This document shows, piece after piece, positions 1 to 8,434 of a stretch of 64,000 nt of DNA. This DNA comes from Ensifer adhaerens. Its GTDB lineage: Bacteria > Pseudomonadota > Alphaproteobacteria > Rhizobiales > Rhizobiaceae. The DNA is taken from positions 34,472 to 98,471 of the forward strand of contig NZ_LGAP01000028.1 in assembly GCF_001270265.1 (NCBI RefSeq). Direction: 5' to 3'. The stretch's first letter is position 1. Each line of letters begins with the position of its first letter. Below the pieces are notes generated by a model, which did no database searches, was not told where the DNA came from, and worked only from the letters and a program-made list of their open reading frames with translations. The translations under genes and the position numbers were made by a program.

Positions 1-227
1 CGCGCGCCGCCCGGGCCTCGATTGGCCGGGAGCCGGATCAGCCGGATACGCGGATCGGCCAAGGCCTCAACGAGGGCAGCGGTTTCGTCGGGTGACGCAT
101 CGTCAACAACGATCACTTCGACCTCGACGTCTTCCTGGGCAAGCGCGCTGTCGATCGCGCGCGCGATCGTATCCGCCGCGTTGAAGGCAGCGATGACAAA
201 GCTGACATCTGGGTTGGTTTTCGTCAT
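1..227 (-). CDS. exoO: Succinoglycan glycosyltransferase ExoO (5' part only)
   Basis: Family 2 glycosyltransferase, cut by the left window edge so only the first 75 or so residues are present. The N-terminus opens MTKTNPDVSFVIAAFNAAD, the usual GT-A nucleotide-binding start, followed by VIVVDDASPDET and PANRGPGGAR, standard GT2 motifs. In S. meliloti ExoO adds the fifth sugar (a beta-1,6 glucose) of the succinoglycan octasaccharide. The ATG overlaps the exoM stop as ATGA (224-227), implying translational coupling. The symbol rests on position directly after exoM and on the N-terminal match. Confidence 0.85.
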   Translation of the reverse strand, partial: MTKTNPDVSFVIAAFNAADTIARAIDSALAQEDVEVEVIVVDDASPDETAALVEALADPRIRLIRLPANRGPGGA

Positions 228-1171
228 CGCGCCGCCACTTCCGATGCGCCGTATTGCTCAAGCTCGCGAACACCGAGTAGGCCGCTGACGACGCCGGCAT
301 GCATGATGGCGCGCAGGGCATAGCGCGAGCGAACCACCGGCGACACCACGAAGAGCAGGCTCGCGATAGCGCAATAGCCTGACTTGGCGGCTGCACGAAC
401 GATCCCGACTGCCCTGCCGCCGCCTGCCGCGGCTTGCGCAAGCAAACGACCATGGGTCTGGCCGGAGCGAAAACGCCGTTTTGCCAACCATTGGAAACTG
501 GCTCGGTTTTCCGGCACGATCTCATAGACCAAGGCATCGGACGCATAGGCAAGGCGGCCACCGGCCTTGTGCATATGCGTGAAGAACTCCGTATCCTCAC
601 CGCCGGTGCGGCCAAGCGCCAGGTTGAAACGCCGGCCGACAAGTGCCGGGTGGTTGCGATCGAGCAGGACGTTGCAAGTGTAGCCCGTCACGATCTCGCC
701 GCCGACCCACACGGGTCGCGTCGAATGAAAATCGCCCCGCCGCATCCAGGACGGTGCGGACAGGTCATACCCAGCACGGACCGGGCCAAGAACCGCCTCG
801 GCCCCGGTGGCGACGGCCGTTTCCAACAGTCGGAGCAGCCAGTCACGCGAAACCGTTTCGTCGTCGTCGACGAAGGCAAGGTAGTGGCCCGTGGCGTTAT
901 CGAGGCAAGCGTTTCGTGCGATCGAGATGTTACCTGCCGGGCAATGGACATAGTCAATCTCGAAGGGAACTCCCGGCCGCAAGGCATCAACAAGCGGGGC
1001 CGCGCTTGGCTGCACGTCGTTATCGGCGACGATGATGCGGATTGCCGTCCCGTCAGGCACAGCGATGGCAGCCAGCGAGCGCAGAGTTTCGGCAAGTTCG
1101 GCTCGACGAAACGTACAGACTGCGATGTCGACCCGAACATCCCGGGTCATTTCGGTGGTTGGCTTCGTCAT
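224..1171 (-). CDS. exoM: Succinoglycan glucosyltransferase ExoM
   Basis: GT2 glycosyltransferase of 315 residues, close to the S. meliloti protein. It adds the fourth sugar (beta-1,4 glucose) to the lipid-linked succinoglycan unit at the cytoplasmic membrane. Visible features are the N-terminal nucleotide-binding strand VDIAVCTFRRAELAETLRSL, IIVADNDVQPSA, and the acidic metal-binding motif LAFVDDDETVS near residue 100. A hydrophobic stretch near residues 255-285 may contact the membrane. The frame stays open 53 codons further upstream; I chose the ATG at 1171 because it overlaps the exoA stop as ATGA and precedes the conserved domain. Both ends are 4-bp overlaps with neighbours. Confidence 0.92.
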   Translation of the reverse strand: MTKPTTEMTRDVRVDIAVCTFRRAELAETLRSLAAIAVPDGTAIRIIVADNDVQPSAAPLVDALRPGVPFEIDYVHCPAGNISIARNACLDNATGHYLAFVDDDETVSRDWLLRLLETAVATGAEAVLGPVRAGYDLSAPSWMRRGDFHSTRPVWVGGEIVTGYTCNVLLDRNHPALVGRRFNLALGRTGGEDTEFFTHMHKAGGRLAYASDALVYEIVPENRASFQWLAKRRFRSGQTHGRLLAQAAAGGGRAVGIVRAAAKSGYCAIASLLFVVSPVVRSRYALRAIMHAGVVSGLLGVRELEQYGASEVAAR

Positions 1172-2166
1172 GGTGCGACCCGCCTGCTGCGAAGGTCGAG
1201 CAGTTCGCGCCAGAACCCGGCGGACCAGGCGAAATGCATCACCATCGCCGAAACCGCGGCCAGCGGGCCGTAGGGGTTCTTCTGGCCAAGCGCCATCCAG
1301 GCGCCGTAACCGATGCAGGCTGCGGCCCAAAGAACGACCGGGATGACGGCAATCCAGTTAATGACGGCAAGCAAAGCGCCGATGGCCACCGGCGCCACGG
1401 CGAGCGGCAGCAGTTGGCGCAGGCTTGGCACGACGCGATGCTTGAGCACATTGCGGGCTCGCCCGCGGCCATAGCTGAAATACTGCCGGAACAGCGGCCC
1501 GATCTTTGCGCGGGGATAGTAGACCATGCTCGTCCTGTCGGTCATCCAGATGCGGTAACCGGCTTTGCGGAACCGATAGTCGAACTCGGCATCTTCGTTG
1601 TGGCTGAAGCTCTCGTCATAACCGCCGATTGCCTTGAAGGCTGCGATCCGCATCAGCGCATGATGTCCGTGATCGGCCCAGTGGCTTGTGGCGCCGAGCC
1701 GGTGTTTGGCGCCGCCGTTTCCGAGTTTGGAATTCTGGGCGTAGGCGGTCGCCTTTTGGAAGGGCGTGAAACCGACCGTCTCCATGGCAACCACGACGGA
1801 GTCTGCGCCGGTGGCGGTCACTTCTTCGACCAGCCTCTGGCAATAGTCGCTCGGATAGGTGCCGTGAGCATCGATGCGGATGAGATAATCGAAGGACGAG
1901 CCATACTCGCCTACCGCAAGATTGATTGCGGCGCTCTGGATACGTTTGGGATTATCGAGCGTCAGAACGGACGGATCGTCCTGTGCCAGCCGTGCGATAA
2001 TTTCACGCGTCCCGTCGGTGCTGCCGCCGTCGACGATCAGGACCACCGCATTGAGCGGCGCCAGCGATGGACGAAGCTTGTCCACCAGAGCTTCGATATG
2101 GTCGGCCTCATTGAGGCAGGGGATGACGATCAGGCTGCGCGTCGACGTCAGATCTGTTGCGTTCAT
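1168..2166 (-). CDS. exoA: Succinoglycan glucosyltransferase ExoA
   Basis: GT2 glycosyltransferase of 332 residues with C-terminal membrane segments. ExoA adds the second sugar, a beta-1,3 glucose, onto the galactose placed by ExoY. The N-terminal domain shows LIVIPCLNEADHIEALVD and VLIVDGGSTDGTREI. The central region has YLIRIDAHGTYPSDY, a DAH in place of DXD, and HNEDAEFDYRFRKAGYRIW, the ED acceptor-site motif. Three hydrophobic segments lie near residues 240-300. The start at 2166 overlaps the exoL stop (ATGA). An in-frame upstream extension lies inside exoL and is not used. Confidence 0.92.
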   Translation of the reverse strand: MNATDLTSTRSLIVIPCLNEADHIEALVDKLRPSLAPLNAVVLIVDGGSTDGTREIIARLAQDDPSVLTLDNPKRIQSAAINLAVGEYGSSFDYLIRIDAHGTYPSDYCQRLVEEVTATGADSVVVAMETVGFTPFQKATAYAQNSKLGNGGAKHRLGATSHWADHGHHALMRIAAFKAIGGYDESFSHNEDAEFDYRFRKAGYRIWMTDRTSMVYYPRAKIGPLFRQYFSYGRGRARNVLKHRVVPSLRQLLPLAVAPVAIGALLAVINWIAVIPVVLWAAACIGYGAWMALGQKNPYGPLAAVSAMVMHFAWSAGFWRELLDLRSRRVAP

Positions 2167-3359
2167 GACAAACCACCTTCGTTTTGACGGGCGTGGGAAA
2201 GGGGTGTCGCGGGCTCGAGGGCTGTCGAAGCGATTGCCGAAAGGCGCCTCACGAGGTTCTCGCAATCATTGCGACCAAAGATCCAGGTGTCGGAATTGCA
2301 GGCGGCAACCCGCCCCGACGCGTCGGCGTAGCGGTCGGCATCGACGGCTTCAAGAAGCGAAACGAGGTTCTCCGGCTCGGCTTCATCAAGGAGAAAACCG
2401 AGGCCGCGGACGGCCAGAAAGCGGGCAGTCTCCGTACCGCGCATGGCGATCGGAACCCGACCGTAGCGGCAGCCCTCGTAGAGCCGGTTCGGAAGCAGCC
2501 ATTTGGAGTTCTGGCCTTCCTCGAAGAAATCGATCGCCCAGGTGAAATCGACCTCGTCGTAGATCGCGCCGAGGTCTTCCGGGCTGCGGTAAGCGCCATG
2601 GAAGGTCATGTGTGGTTCATTGCGAATGAAACCATCGAAATCGTCGAACTCGGAATAGGCTGGCCGGCCGCGAAGGACGATCTCATAGCGGCCCTCCATG
2701 CGGCGAGAAAAGGCCGACAGCAGTTCGAGCGACTTTCGGCAGCGCAGTGCGCCAAACCAGCCGATCCGCCAGGGCCCGTCCGGTCGAGGGGAGGCGGGTG
2801 GGGAAACCCGAGGGCCGTCGCCGAGCTCGAGTACCTTGTTCTCAAGCAGCATGACCGGCGTATCAAGGCCCGACAGTGGTCGGAAATAATGTTCGACGAA
2901 GGCGGGCGAACTGGTGATCAGCTGCCGCGCATTGCGTCCGAGATAGGCTTCACTAGCGCGCATGGCGCGTCCAGCCACATCCTGGCGCAGAAGCAGGCGA
3001 TGAATGTCGAGGCATTCATAGACGACAGGAACATCGCCGCCGAACATGCCAACCGCCTTGTTGGCGACGGCCAGCATATCGAGATTGCGTGCGATGATCA
3101 GGTCGGGCCGGCCGACCGCGCGCAACTTGGCGGGCAGGGAAAGGCAGGCTTTAGTGATTGCTGCGACCCGCTGGACAAAGCGACCGTCGCGCGTCGTGCC
3201 GAGTTCGATCGGCTCGATGCCTTCGATTGCAGCCAGTGCGTTCGCGCCACGACGAAAGCCGGCAAGCGTCACGCGTGCGCCCCCTGCCGTGAGCATCAGG
3301 ATCCGGCGGCGAACCGCGGGGTCAGCCAGATCCTGTGCGAAATAAAGTATCTGCAGCAT
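2163..3359 (-). CDS. exoL: Succinoglycan glucosyltransferase ExoL
   Basis: Protein of 398 residues resembling GT-B type glycosyltransferases. In S. meliloti ExoL adds the third sugar (beta-1,4 glucose) of the repeat. The start MLQILYFAQDLADPAVRRR begins the N-terminal Rossmann half. A second half near residues 200-360 contains WRIGWFGALRCRKSLELL and ends with RLYEGCRYGRVPIAMRGTETA, the donor-binding region. An in-frame ATG 11 codons upstream exists, but 3359 gives the expected length. A 104-bp gap with a strong hairpin separates it from exoK; it overlaps exoA downstream. Confidence 0.9.
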   Translation of the reverse strand: MLQILYFAQDLADPAVRRRILMLTAGGARVTLAGFRRGANALAAIEGIEPIELGTTRDGRFVQRVAAITKACLSLPAKLRAVGRPDLIIARNLDMLAVANKAVGMFGGDVPVVYECLDIHRLLLRQDVAGRAMRASEAYLGRNARQLITSSPAFVEHYFRPLSGLDTPVMLLENKVLELGDGPRVSPPASPRPDGPWRIGWFGALRCRKSLELLSAFSRRMEGRYEIVLRGRPAYSEFDDFDGFIRNEPHMTFHGAYRSPEDLGAIYDEVDFTWAIDFFEEGQNSKWLLPNRLYEGCRYGRVPIAMRGTETARFLAVRGLGFLLDEAEPENLVSLLEAVDADRYADASGRVAACNSDTWIFGRNDCENLVRRLSAIASTALEPATPLSHARQNEGGLS

Positions 3360-3408
3360 GAAAACATCCGTTTCCTGCTCAGCCCGAGCCAAGCTTGATT
3401 CAAGAAAT

Positions 3409-3440
3409 CGTGCATCGCAACGTTGGCGTTGCGATGCACG
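3409..3440 (-). terminator. 14-bp perfect hairpin between exoK and exoL
   Basis: The arms CGTGCATCGCAACG (3409-3422) and CGTTGCGATGCACG (3427-3440) pair perfectly around a 4-nt loop. It lies just after the exoK stop on the transcribed strand and before the exoL start. The downstream side has only a short T-rich stretch, so it may be a partial terminator or an RNA processing/stability element rather than a full stop signal. Confidence 0.6.
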
Positions 3441-3463
3441 GAAGCGGCGGTGTTCTGCCGTCC

Positions 3464-4246
3464 TCAGTTCAATTTGCAGGCGATGGATTCAGCGAACTGG
3501 CACTTGTCATCAGGTGCGGTGAAGGCGATCCGGTCGACCTGCAACGCCGTCGGCCCCTTGTAGGCGAACGTGCCCATCCAATCGCTGAGCGTGTCGGTGC
3601 CCCACAGGCTGAAGAAGATCTTCTGGGCGTTGGTCGGGATCTTGGCGGGATCGGTCACTTCGTGGACCAACTCGCCATTGACGTAATAGCGGATCCGCTC
3701 CTTCTCCCAGACGAAGGCGTAGTCGTTGAACCCTTGATTGGCGCCGCCCGGTACGTCGGCGAGCTTCTCGTTGCTGCCCTTGGCCGACACATATTGATTG
3801 AGCTGCACCTTTGCCGGGTTCTTGCCGAGCACTTCGAAGTCGATCTCGTCATGCGGCTTTTTGTCGGCAGGGCCGATATAGGTGAAGAAGGCCGAATTCA
3901 GCCCCGATCCGTCGGCGGCCTTGATGCGGGCTTCGTAGGTGCCATAGCCGAAGCGCTTGCGGGTCTGGACTTCGCCGCAGGCATAGTTGCGTTCGCCCGT
4001 CTTGCCCTCCTCGAACTTCAGCTCAAGGATGCCGTCAACGACCACCGCCTGCTCCTTGGACCAGGTGCAGTTTTGGTGCGGCCCGTTGTTCCAGCCATCC
4101 GAAACATACCAGTGGCCAGTGTCGAGCGTGTCGAAGTTGTCCAGGAACGATGTGCCGGTGGCACCTTCCTGTGCCATTGCGGAGCCGGCAAGGCCGGCGG
4201 CGAGACATGTGAGCAGGGCGAGGCGGTGAGGTCGGATCGATCTCAT
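3464..4246 (-). CDS. exoK: Secreted endo-beta-glycanase ExoK (GH16)
   Basis: Family 16 glycoside hydrolase of 260 residues. In S. meliloti ExoK cleaves nascent succinoglycan to yield lower-molecular-weight polymer. A signal peptide is clear: MRSIRPHR, a hydrophobic core, and a likely cut after GSAMA near residue 25. The GH16 catalytic signature is HDEIDFEVLG near residue 133, where the first E is the nucleophile and the second E the acid/base. WGTDTLSDWMGTFAYKG near the C-terminus is the conserved lichenase/ExoK tail. It starts 2 bp after the exoH stop, so it is co-transcribed with exoH. Confidence 0.93.
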   Translation of the reverse strand: MRSIRPHRLALLTCLAAGLAGSAMAQEGATGTSFLDNFDTLDTGHWYVSDGWNNGPHQNCTWSKEQAVVVDGILELKFEEGKTGERNYACGEVQTRKRFGYGTYEARIKAADGSGLNSAFFTYIGPADKKPHDEIDFEVLGKNPAKVQLNQYVSAKGSNEKLADVPGGANQGFNDYAFVWEKERIRYYVNGELVHEVTDPAKIPTNAQKIFFSLWGTDTLSDWMGTFAYKGPTALQVDRIAFTAPDDKCQFAESIACKLN

Positions 4247-4248
4247 GG

Positions 4249-5364
4249 TCAGGTCCTTTGCTGTGGCGAGTAATCGGAGCGACGGCCCGTGTCCGGGCGC
4301 GCATCGGCTTGGGAGGGGCCGGTGCGGCTGCCGGTCAGGACGGCGGTGAATCCCGGTGCCACGCGCTTGGCGAGGCCATGCGCGACAACGAGGATGACGA
4401 TCGTGATGAACGGGATCGTGAAGTAGAACAGGCGATAGTCAGTGATTTCGGTGCGGTTCCAGGCCATCCAGAAAAAGATGAGCAGGGGATAATGGGCACA
4501 GAAGATCCAGAAGCTGAGGCCACCGGCGCGCGCAAAGCGTTCACCGAACCGGGTGCGCACGAGAAGTGCTGAAACGGCCCAGGAACCGATGATGCCGGAA
4601 AGTGCTGTCAGGCTGCGCAGCATATCGACCCAGACAGGGAACTCCGGACCGGTCTGGTAGAGAACGATCGAGAGCGCGACGGCAGCAGCCAGGAAAATGG
4701 CGGCGATCGATCGGGCGTAGGGGTCGAGCAGCTTGGCGTCGATACGGTGCAGGCTGACATAGATACCGGTGCAGAAACCGAAGAGGATCGATTTCTTCAG
4801 GAATATACCATTCGGCAGCGGGAACACCGCATAGGCGAGCAGAACGCCAAGGGTTTGCAGCGGATAACGCTTGATCAGCCAGGCCAGCAATGGCGACAGC
4901 AGGATGCATAGCAACAGATCGCGCAGAAAGTAGAGTGGAACGTTGATCGGCAGCGCCTCGAGCGCAAAGGCGAGGCTCAGCCATTCCCGTGGCGTGGCAT
5001 TGACCACACCCGGAAGGTAGCCGAAGCCGATATTTTTGAGCTGCGCAAAATAGACGAGTGCCAGAAAGGCCAGGTTCCACAGGAGGAAGGGGAGCAGCAC
5101 CGTGCGCGCTTTGGTTCGAAGCGTCTTCTTGTAGTCGAACGTGTCCAGACCCCGGCGGAACAGCAGATAGCCCGAGATCGCACTGAGGCAGGGAACGCCA
5201 ACACGAAACAGGCTGTCGCCCAGAAACACGCGCAGCCAGTCCAGGAACCCATAGGTTCCCAGGAACGGGCTCGTCTGCGGATCATGCGGAACATGCACGA
5301 AGACGATGCCCGAGATCAGCATGATGCGCATCAGATTGATCCGCGAGGAAATGTTCGCGTCCAT
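4249..5364 (-). CDS. exoH: Succinoglycan succinyltransferase ExoH
   Basis: Integral-membrane acyltransferase 3 family protein of 371 residues, about the S. meliloti ExoH length. ExoH adds succinyl groups to the repeat; succinylation permits cleavage by ExoK and is needed for nodule invasion. The sequence shows roughly ten hydrophobic segments, the N-terminal family motif MRIMLISGIVFVHVPH with the conserved His, and SGYLLFRRGLDTF. A C-terminal tail of about 40 polar residues follows the last membrane segment. I chose MDANISSRIN at 5364 over an in-frame ATG 18 codons upstream for length. It is the first gene of the exoH-K-L-A-M-O run. Confidence 0.92.
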   Translation of the reverse strand: MDANISSRINLMRIMLISGIVFVHVPHDPQTSPFLGTYGFLDWLRVFLGDSLFRVGVPCLSAISGYLLFRRGLDTFDYKKTLRTKARTVLLPFLLWNLAFLALVYFAQLKNIGFGYLPGVVNATPREWLSLAFALEALPINVPLYFLRDLLLCILLSPLLAWLIKRYPLQTLGVLLAYAVFPLPNGIFLKKSILFGFCTGIYVSLHRIDAKLLDPYARSIAAIFLAAAVALSIVLYQTGPEFPVWVDMLRSLTALSGIIGSWAVSALLVRTRFGERFARAGGLSFWIFCAHYPLLIFFWMAWNRTEITDYRLFYFTIPFITIVILVVAHGLAKRVAPGFTAVLTGSRTGPSQADARPDTGRRSDYSPQQRT

Positions 5365-5775
5365 AGCCACGATGTCCGTCACTCCTATCTGCCAGCGCCA
5401 TTTTCGGCGCCGTTTCAACAGAGCAGACTAGAGCCCGCATCGATTAAGCTAGGGCAGGGGCGTGGATAAAAATATGGCGCTGCAACAAAAGAATCAGCCA
5501 TGTTTTGCTGCGATGCAGCATTCGCCACATTTCGAATTCACCTCAGATCGATGGCGAAATCACCGCAGCAGTCCTTAAAAGCCCACCGGTTGTCGCATGT
5601 TGCGGCATATGCTTATATGCTCATATGCCGAAGTCTTTGGTTGAATAGATCGAAATAAAAAACCAGCAAAGATTGTAGCTTTTTTTTTCGTTGACCATTG
5701 TCAATTCGACGTTTTTTGCCACCGGCGGCGGGAATTGCGGCGAGTGTAAGGCACTGTCCACGTCGCCAACCCCTA
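5365..5775. other. 411-bp intergenic region exoT-exoH, no gene
   Basis: I see no convincing coding sequence here. In S. meliloti this position holds exoI, a thermonuclease-like gene; no such motifs occur on either strand. The stretch is relatively AT-rich, with a run of nine T around 5680, an inverted repeat TTGAC-CATT-GTCAA at 5691-5704 and the palindrome at 5603-5630. It must contain the promoter for the exoH operon on the minus strand. Confidence 0.7.
5603..5630. promoter_or_regulatory. Perfect 9-bp inverted repeat upstream of exoH
   Basis: CGGCATATG (5603-5611) and CATATGCCG (5622-5630) form a perfect dyad with a 10-bp spacer of one helical turn, as expected of a dimeric regulator site. 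It lies about 240 bp upstream of the exoH start. No regulator can be assigned from the sequence. Confidence 0.4.
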
Positions 5776-7260
5776 TCATTCCGCGGGTTCCGGCGTGGCA
5801 CCCACTGCGCCGCGCTGCCGGACCATCCGATGCAGTTTCAAGAGCAATTGCCGCTCCGTCAGAACCATCAGAATGAGGTAGATGAGACCGCCGATCGCGG
5901 CCCCGACCAGCACTTGCAAGATCGCGTTCGGGACGAGGGAACCGAAGCGCTCAAGGAGAAAACGCACGGCAAGCGCCATGGCAAAGGCTGCAAACATGGG
6001 CCTGGTCGAGACGAAGAAGCCTCTCACGAACGGCATACGATCTGCCCGGAAGACCACCCATGAATATCCGACCAAGGTCAGAACGTTGACGATGCAAAGA
6101 GCAATCATCGCGTCGATCAGAGAGCCGTTGATTGCCGCATAGGCAACCGCCCCGGTGGTGATGATTGCCCGGATCACAGCCCACCAGAACAGGACCGTAC
6201 CCTGGCCGATACCCTTGAGATAGGGCACATAGGTGCTGCAAGGGGTGAGAATGCCCTTGGAAAGAGCGAGCAGGCCGAGAACCGGCCAGGCCGCCGCCCA
6301 TTGGCTGCCGAAGAGGACGAGCATCGCCGGTTCGGCGAGCGCCCACAGCCCGAACATCATCGGAGCCAGCAGCACGGTGGTGACCTGCGTGCTCAGAATC
6401 AACGCCTGCGACCGGCGCTCACGATCCTCGCCCATATGGCTGAAGGCGGGGAAAAGCACGCCCATCACCGCCGAGAGCACGATCTGGTTGGGAATGCTGG
6501 AGAAGCGGTTGGCGGCGGAATAGGCGCCCGCATCGGAAAGACCGAGATAGCGGGAAATCACCACCATTGGCGACTGGAAGGTAATGAAATTGGCGATCTC
6601 GGAGCCCATCATTCCGAAACTGAAGCGGCTCAAGGCCCAGACGCGTCGAAACGAGAAGACTAGCCTCGGCACATAACCGGAAACGGCATAAAGGCCGGCG
6701 AGGCGGATCAACGCCGATACGAAGAGTTGCCCCAGGAGCGACCAGACACCGAAGCCGGCGAGTGCCATGGCAACCGCCACCAGAGCGCCGAGCGTCTCCG
6801 AAATCATGCTCCAGGCGGCATCCTTGCTGAAATTCATGCGCCGGGCCAGAAGCGCATAGGCGACATCGCCGCCAAGCTGCAGCGGAATGAGCAGGCTCAT
6901 AATCTCAAGGAGATAGGCAGCTTCTGGCGCGCCCAACATCGTTGCGAGCGGTGCGGCAAAGACAAAAAGGCCAAGCGCCATCAGCAAGGAAATCGCTAGA
7001 TTCGCCCAGAATGCGGAATGGACGAGTTCCATTTCCTCGTCGCGCTGAATGATCAGCGCGGAGGCCAGACCGGCGCCGCCGATCATCGCAAGAAATTGCA
7101 CGACGGTGAGCGCGACGGCGACCGTTCCGAACTCTTCGGGCGTCAGGATACGCGCCAGAATGGGCACGGTGACAAATTTCAGCCCGAATGTGCCTGTCTT
7201 TGAGAGCACGCTCCAGCCGACGTTACGGGTGACGGATTTGGCATTGACGGTTGAGGGCAT
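5776..7260 (-). CDS. exoT: Succinoglycan transport protein ExoT (Wzx-like flippase)
   Basis: Polytopic membrane protein of 494 residues, the length of S. meliloti ExoT. It belongs to the polysaccharide flippase (MOP/Wzx) superfamily and is thought to move lipid-linked succinoglycan units, or their oligomers, across the inner membrane with ExoP and ExoQ. Twelve or so hydrophobic segments are visible; NVGWSVLSKTGTFGLKFVTVPILARILTPEEFG is shown here only as its first part NVGWSVLSKTGTFGLKF, the typical family start. In-frame Met codons exist at 7269 and 7347, but 7260 gives the expected length. It is divergent from exoW, 124 bp away. Confidence 0.9.
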   Translation of the reverse strand: MPSTVNAKSVTRNVGWSVLSKTGTFGLKFVTVPILARILTPEEFGTVAVALTVVQFLAMIGGAGLASALIIQRDEEMELVHSAFWANLAISLLMALGLFVFAAPLATMLGAPEAAYLLEIMSLLIPLQLGGDVAYALLARRMNFSKDAAWSMISETLGALVAVAMALAGFGVWSLLGQLFVSALIRLAGLYAVSGYVPRLVFSFRRVWALSRFSFGMMGSEIANFITFQSPMVVISRYLGLSDAGAYSAANRFSSIPNQIVLSAVMGVLFPAFSHMGEDRERRSQALILSTQVTTVLLAPMMFGLWALAEPAMLVLFGSQWAAAWPVLGLLALSKGILTPCSTYVPYLKGIGQGTVLFWWAVIRAIITTGAVAYAAINGSLIDAMIALCIVNVLTLVGYSWVVFRADRMPFVRGFFVSTRPMFAAFAMALAVRFLLERFGSLVPNAILQVLVGAAIGGLIYLILMVLTERQLLLKLHRMVRQRGAVGATPEPAE

Positions 7261-7384
7261 GGCGAACATCCCGTGAGCCCTTTGAAAGGATGAGTGACAA
7301 AGGACAAGCGATAGACATACGGCCGCGACCCGGTGGGAGGAGACCACGCAAGACTCTTTGTAGAGAAACCGCAGGGGCGAAAAG

Positions 7385-8350
7385 ATGGCAAAGCTGACGA
7401 TTATTATCCCTTACTACCAGAAGGAGCCGGGCATCCTTCGGCGGGCGCTGGCGTCCGTCTTCGCCCAGACATTTCAGGACTTCCATGTTTTGGTGGTCGA
7501 CGATCAATCTCCTTATCCGATCGATGAGGAACTTGCGCCGCTCGGCGAAGGCATACGCGAGCGCATCGCTATTGTGCGCCAATCCAACCAAGGGCCAGGC
7601 GGCGCGCGTAACACCGGGCTCGACCATGTTCCCCAGGACACGGAGTACGTGGCGTTCCTCGATTCTGACGACATCTGGACGCCAGATCACCTGAGGAATG
7701 CCTATCAAAGCCTGACGCGATTCGACGCCGATTGTTATTGGGCGTCGATATCGGGAGGCGATGCGTTCTACTATCATTTCGGCGTCGCCGATCTCTTGAA
7801 GAGCGATACCTGCATCCGGTTGCAGGAGAGCCCGCTGGTGGTGGAAATTCCTGATCTTTCCAACGTGATGTTGAGGAACTGGAGCTTCCTGCATCTGTCC
7901 TGCATGGTGATCGGGCGCTCGCTGTTTCAGACCATCCGCTTCGACGCCGCACTGCGGCTGGCGGCCGAGGACGTGCTGTTCTTCTGCGATTGCGTGCTGT
8001 CGTCCCGTCGGGTGGTGCTTTGCGATGCGGCCGGCGCCGAACGTGGCGAGGGCATCAATATCTTCCATTCGATCGACAACGATTCGCCGGAGTTTCTCCA
8101 ACAGCAGTTCAACACCTTCGTGGCGCTTGAAACGCTCGAGAGCCGGTTTTCGCGCCGGCCGTCGGAAATCGCCTCGATCCGTTCCTACCAGCACACGGCC
8201 CGCCGCCAGGCATTGTGGAGTCAGGCACGGCGGCTGCGCCGCAAACAGGCACCACAGTTCAGGCTGCTTGCGCGCTGGGTGTGGCGCGATCCGAAATTGC
8301 TGCAAAGCGCCCTCGAACTGGCCGTCGGCAAACTATCACCGCAACGCTAA
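7385..8350 (+). CDS. exoW: Succinoglycan glucosyltransferase ExoW
   Basis: GT2 glycosyltransferase of 321 residues. ExoW adds the seventh sugar, a beta-1,3 glucose, near the end of the side chain. Motifs: KLTIIIPYYQKEPGILRRAL at the start, VLVVDDQSPYPIDEEL, QSNQGPGGARNTGLDH, and the DXD-type YVAFLDSDDIWTPDH near residue 95. AAEDVLFFCDCVLSSRR is the acceptor-side ED motif. A purine-rich AGGGGCGAAAAG precedes the ATG. It is the first gene of the exoWV pair. Confidence 0.9.
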   Translation: MAKLTIIIPYYQKEPGILRRALASVFAQTFQDFHVLVVDDQSPYPIDEELAPLGEGIRERIAIVRQSNQGPGGARNTGLDHVPQDTEYVAFLDSDDIWTPDHLRNAYQSLTRFDADCYWASISGGDAFYYHFGVADLLKSDTCIRLQESPLVVEIPDLSNVMLRNWSFLHLSCMVIGRSLFQTIRFDAALRLAAEDVLFFCDCVLSSRRVVLCDAAGAERGEGINIFHSIDNDSPEFLQQQFNTFVALETLESRFSRRPSEIASIRSYQHTARRQALWSQARRLRRKQAPQFRLLARWVWRDPKLLQSALELAVGKLSPQR

Positions 8351-8434
8351 TCACGAAGACAGCATCCCTCAGGAGGGAACAGATCCGCCGCTTGCGGCGC
8401 CGGACACATTTTTATTTGAGAGAAGGGACCGCTT

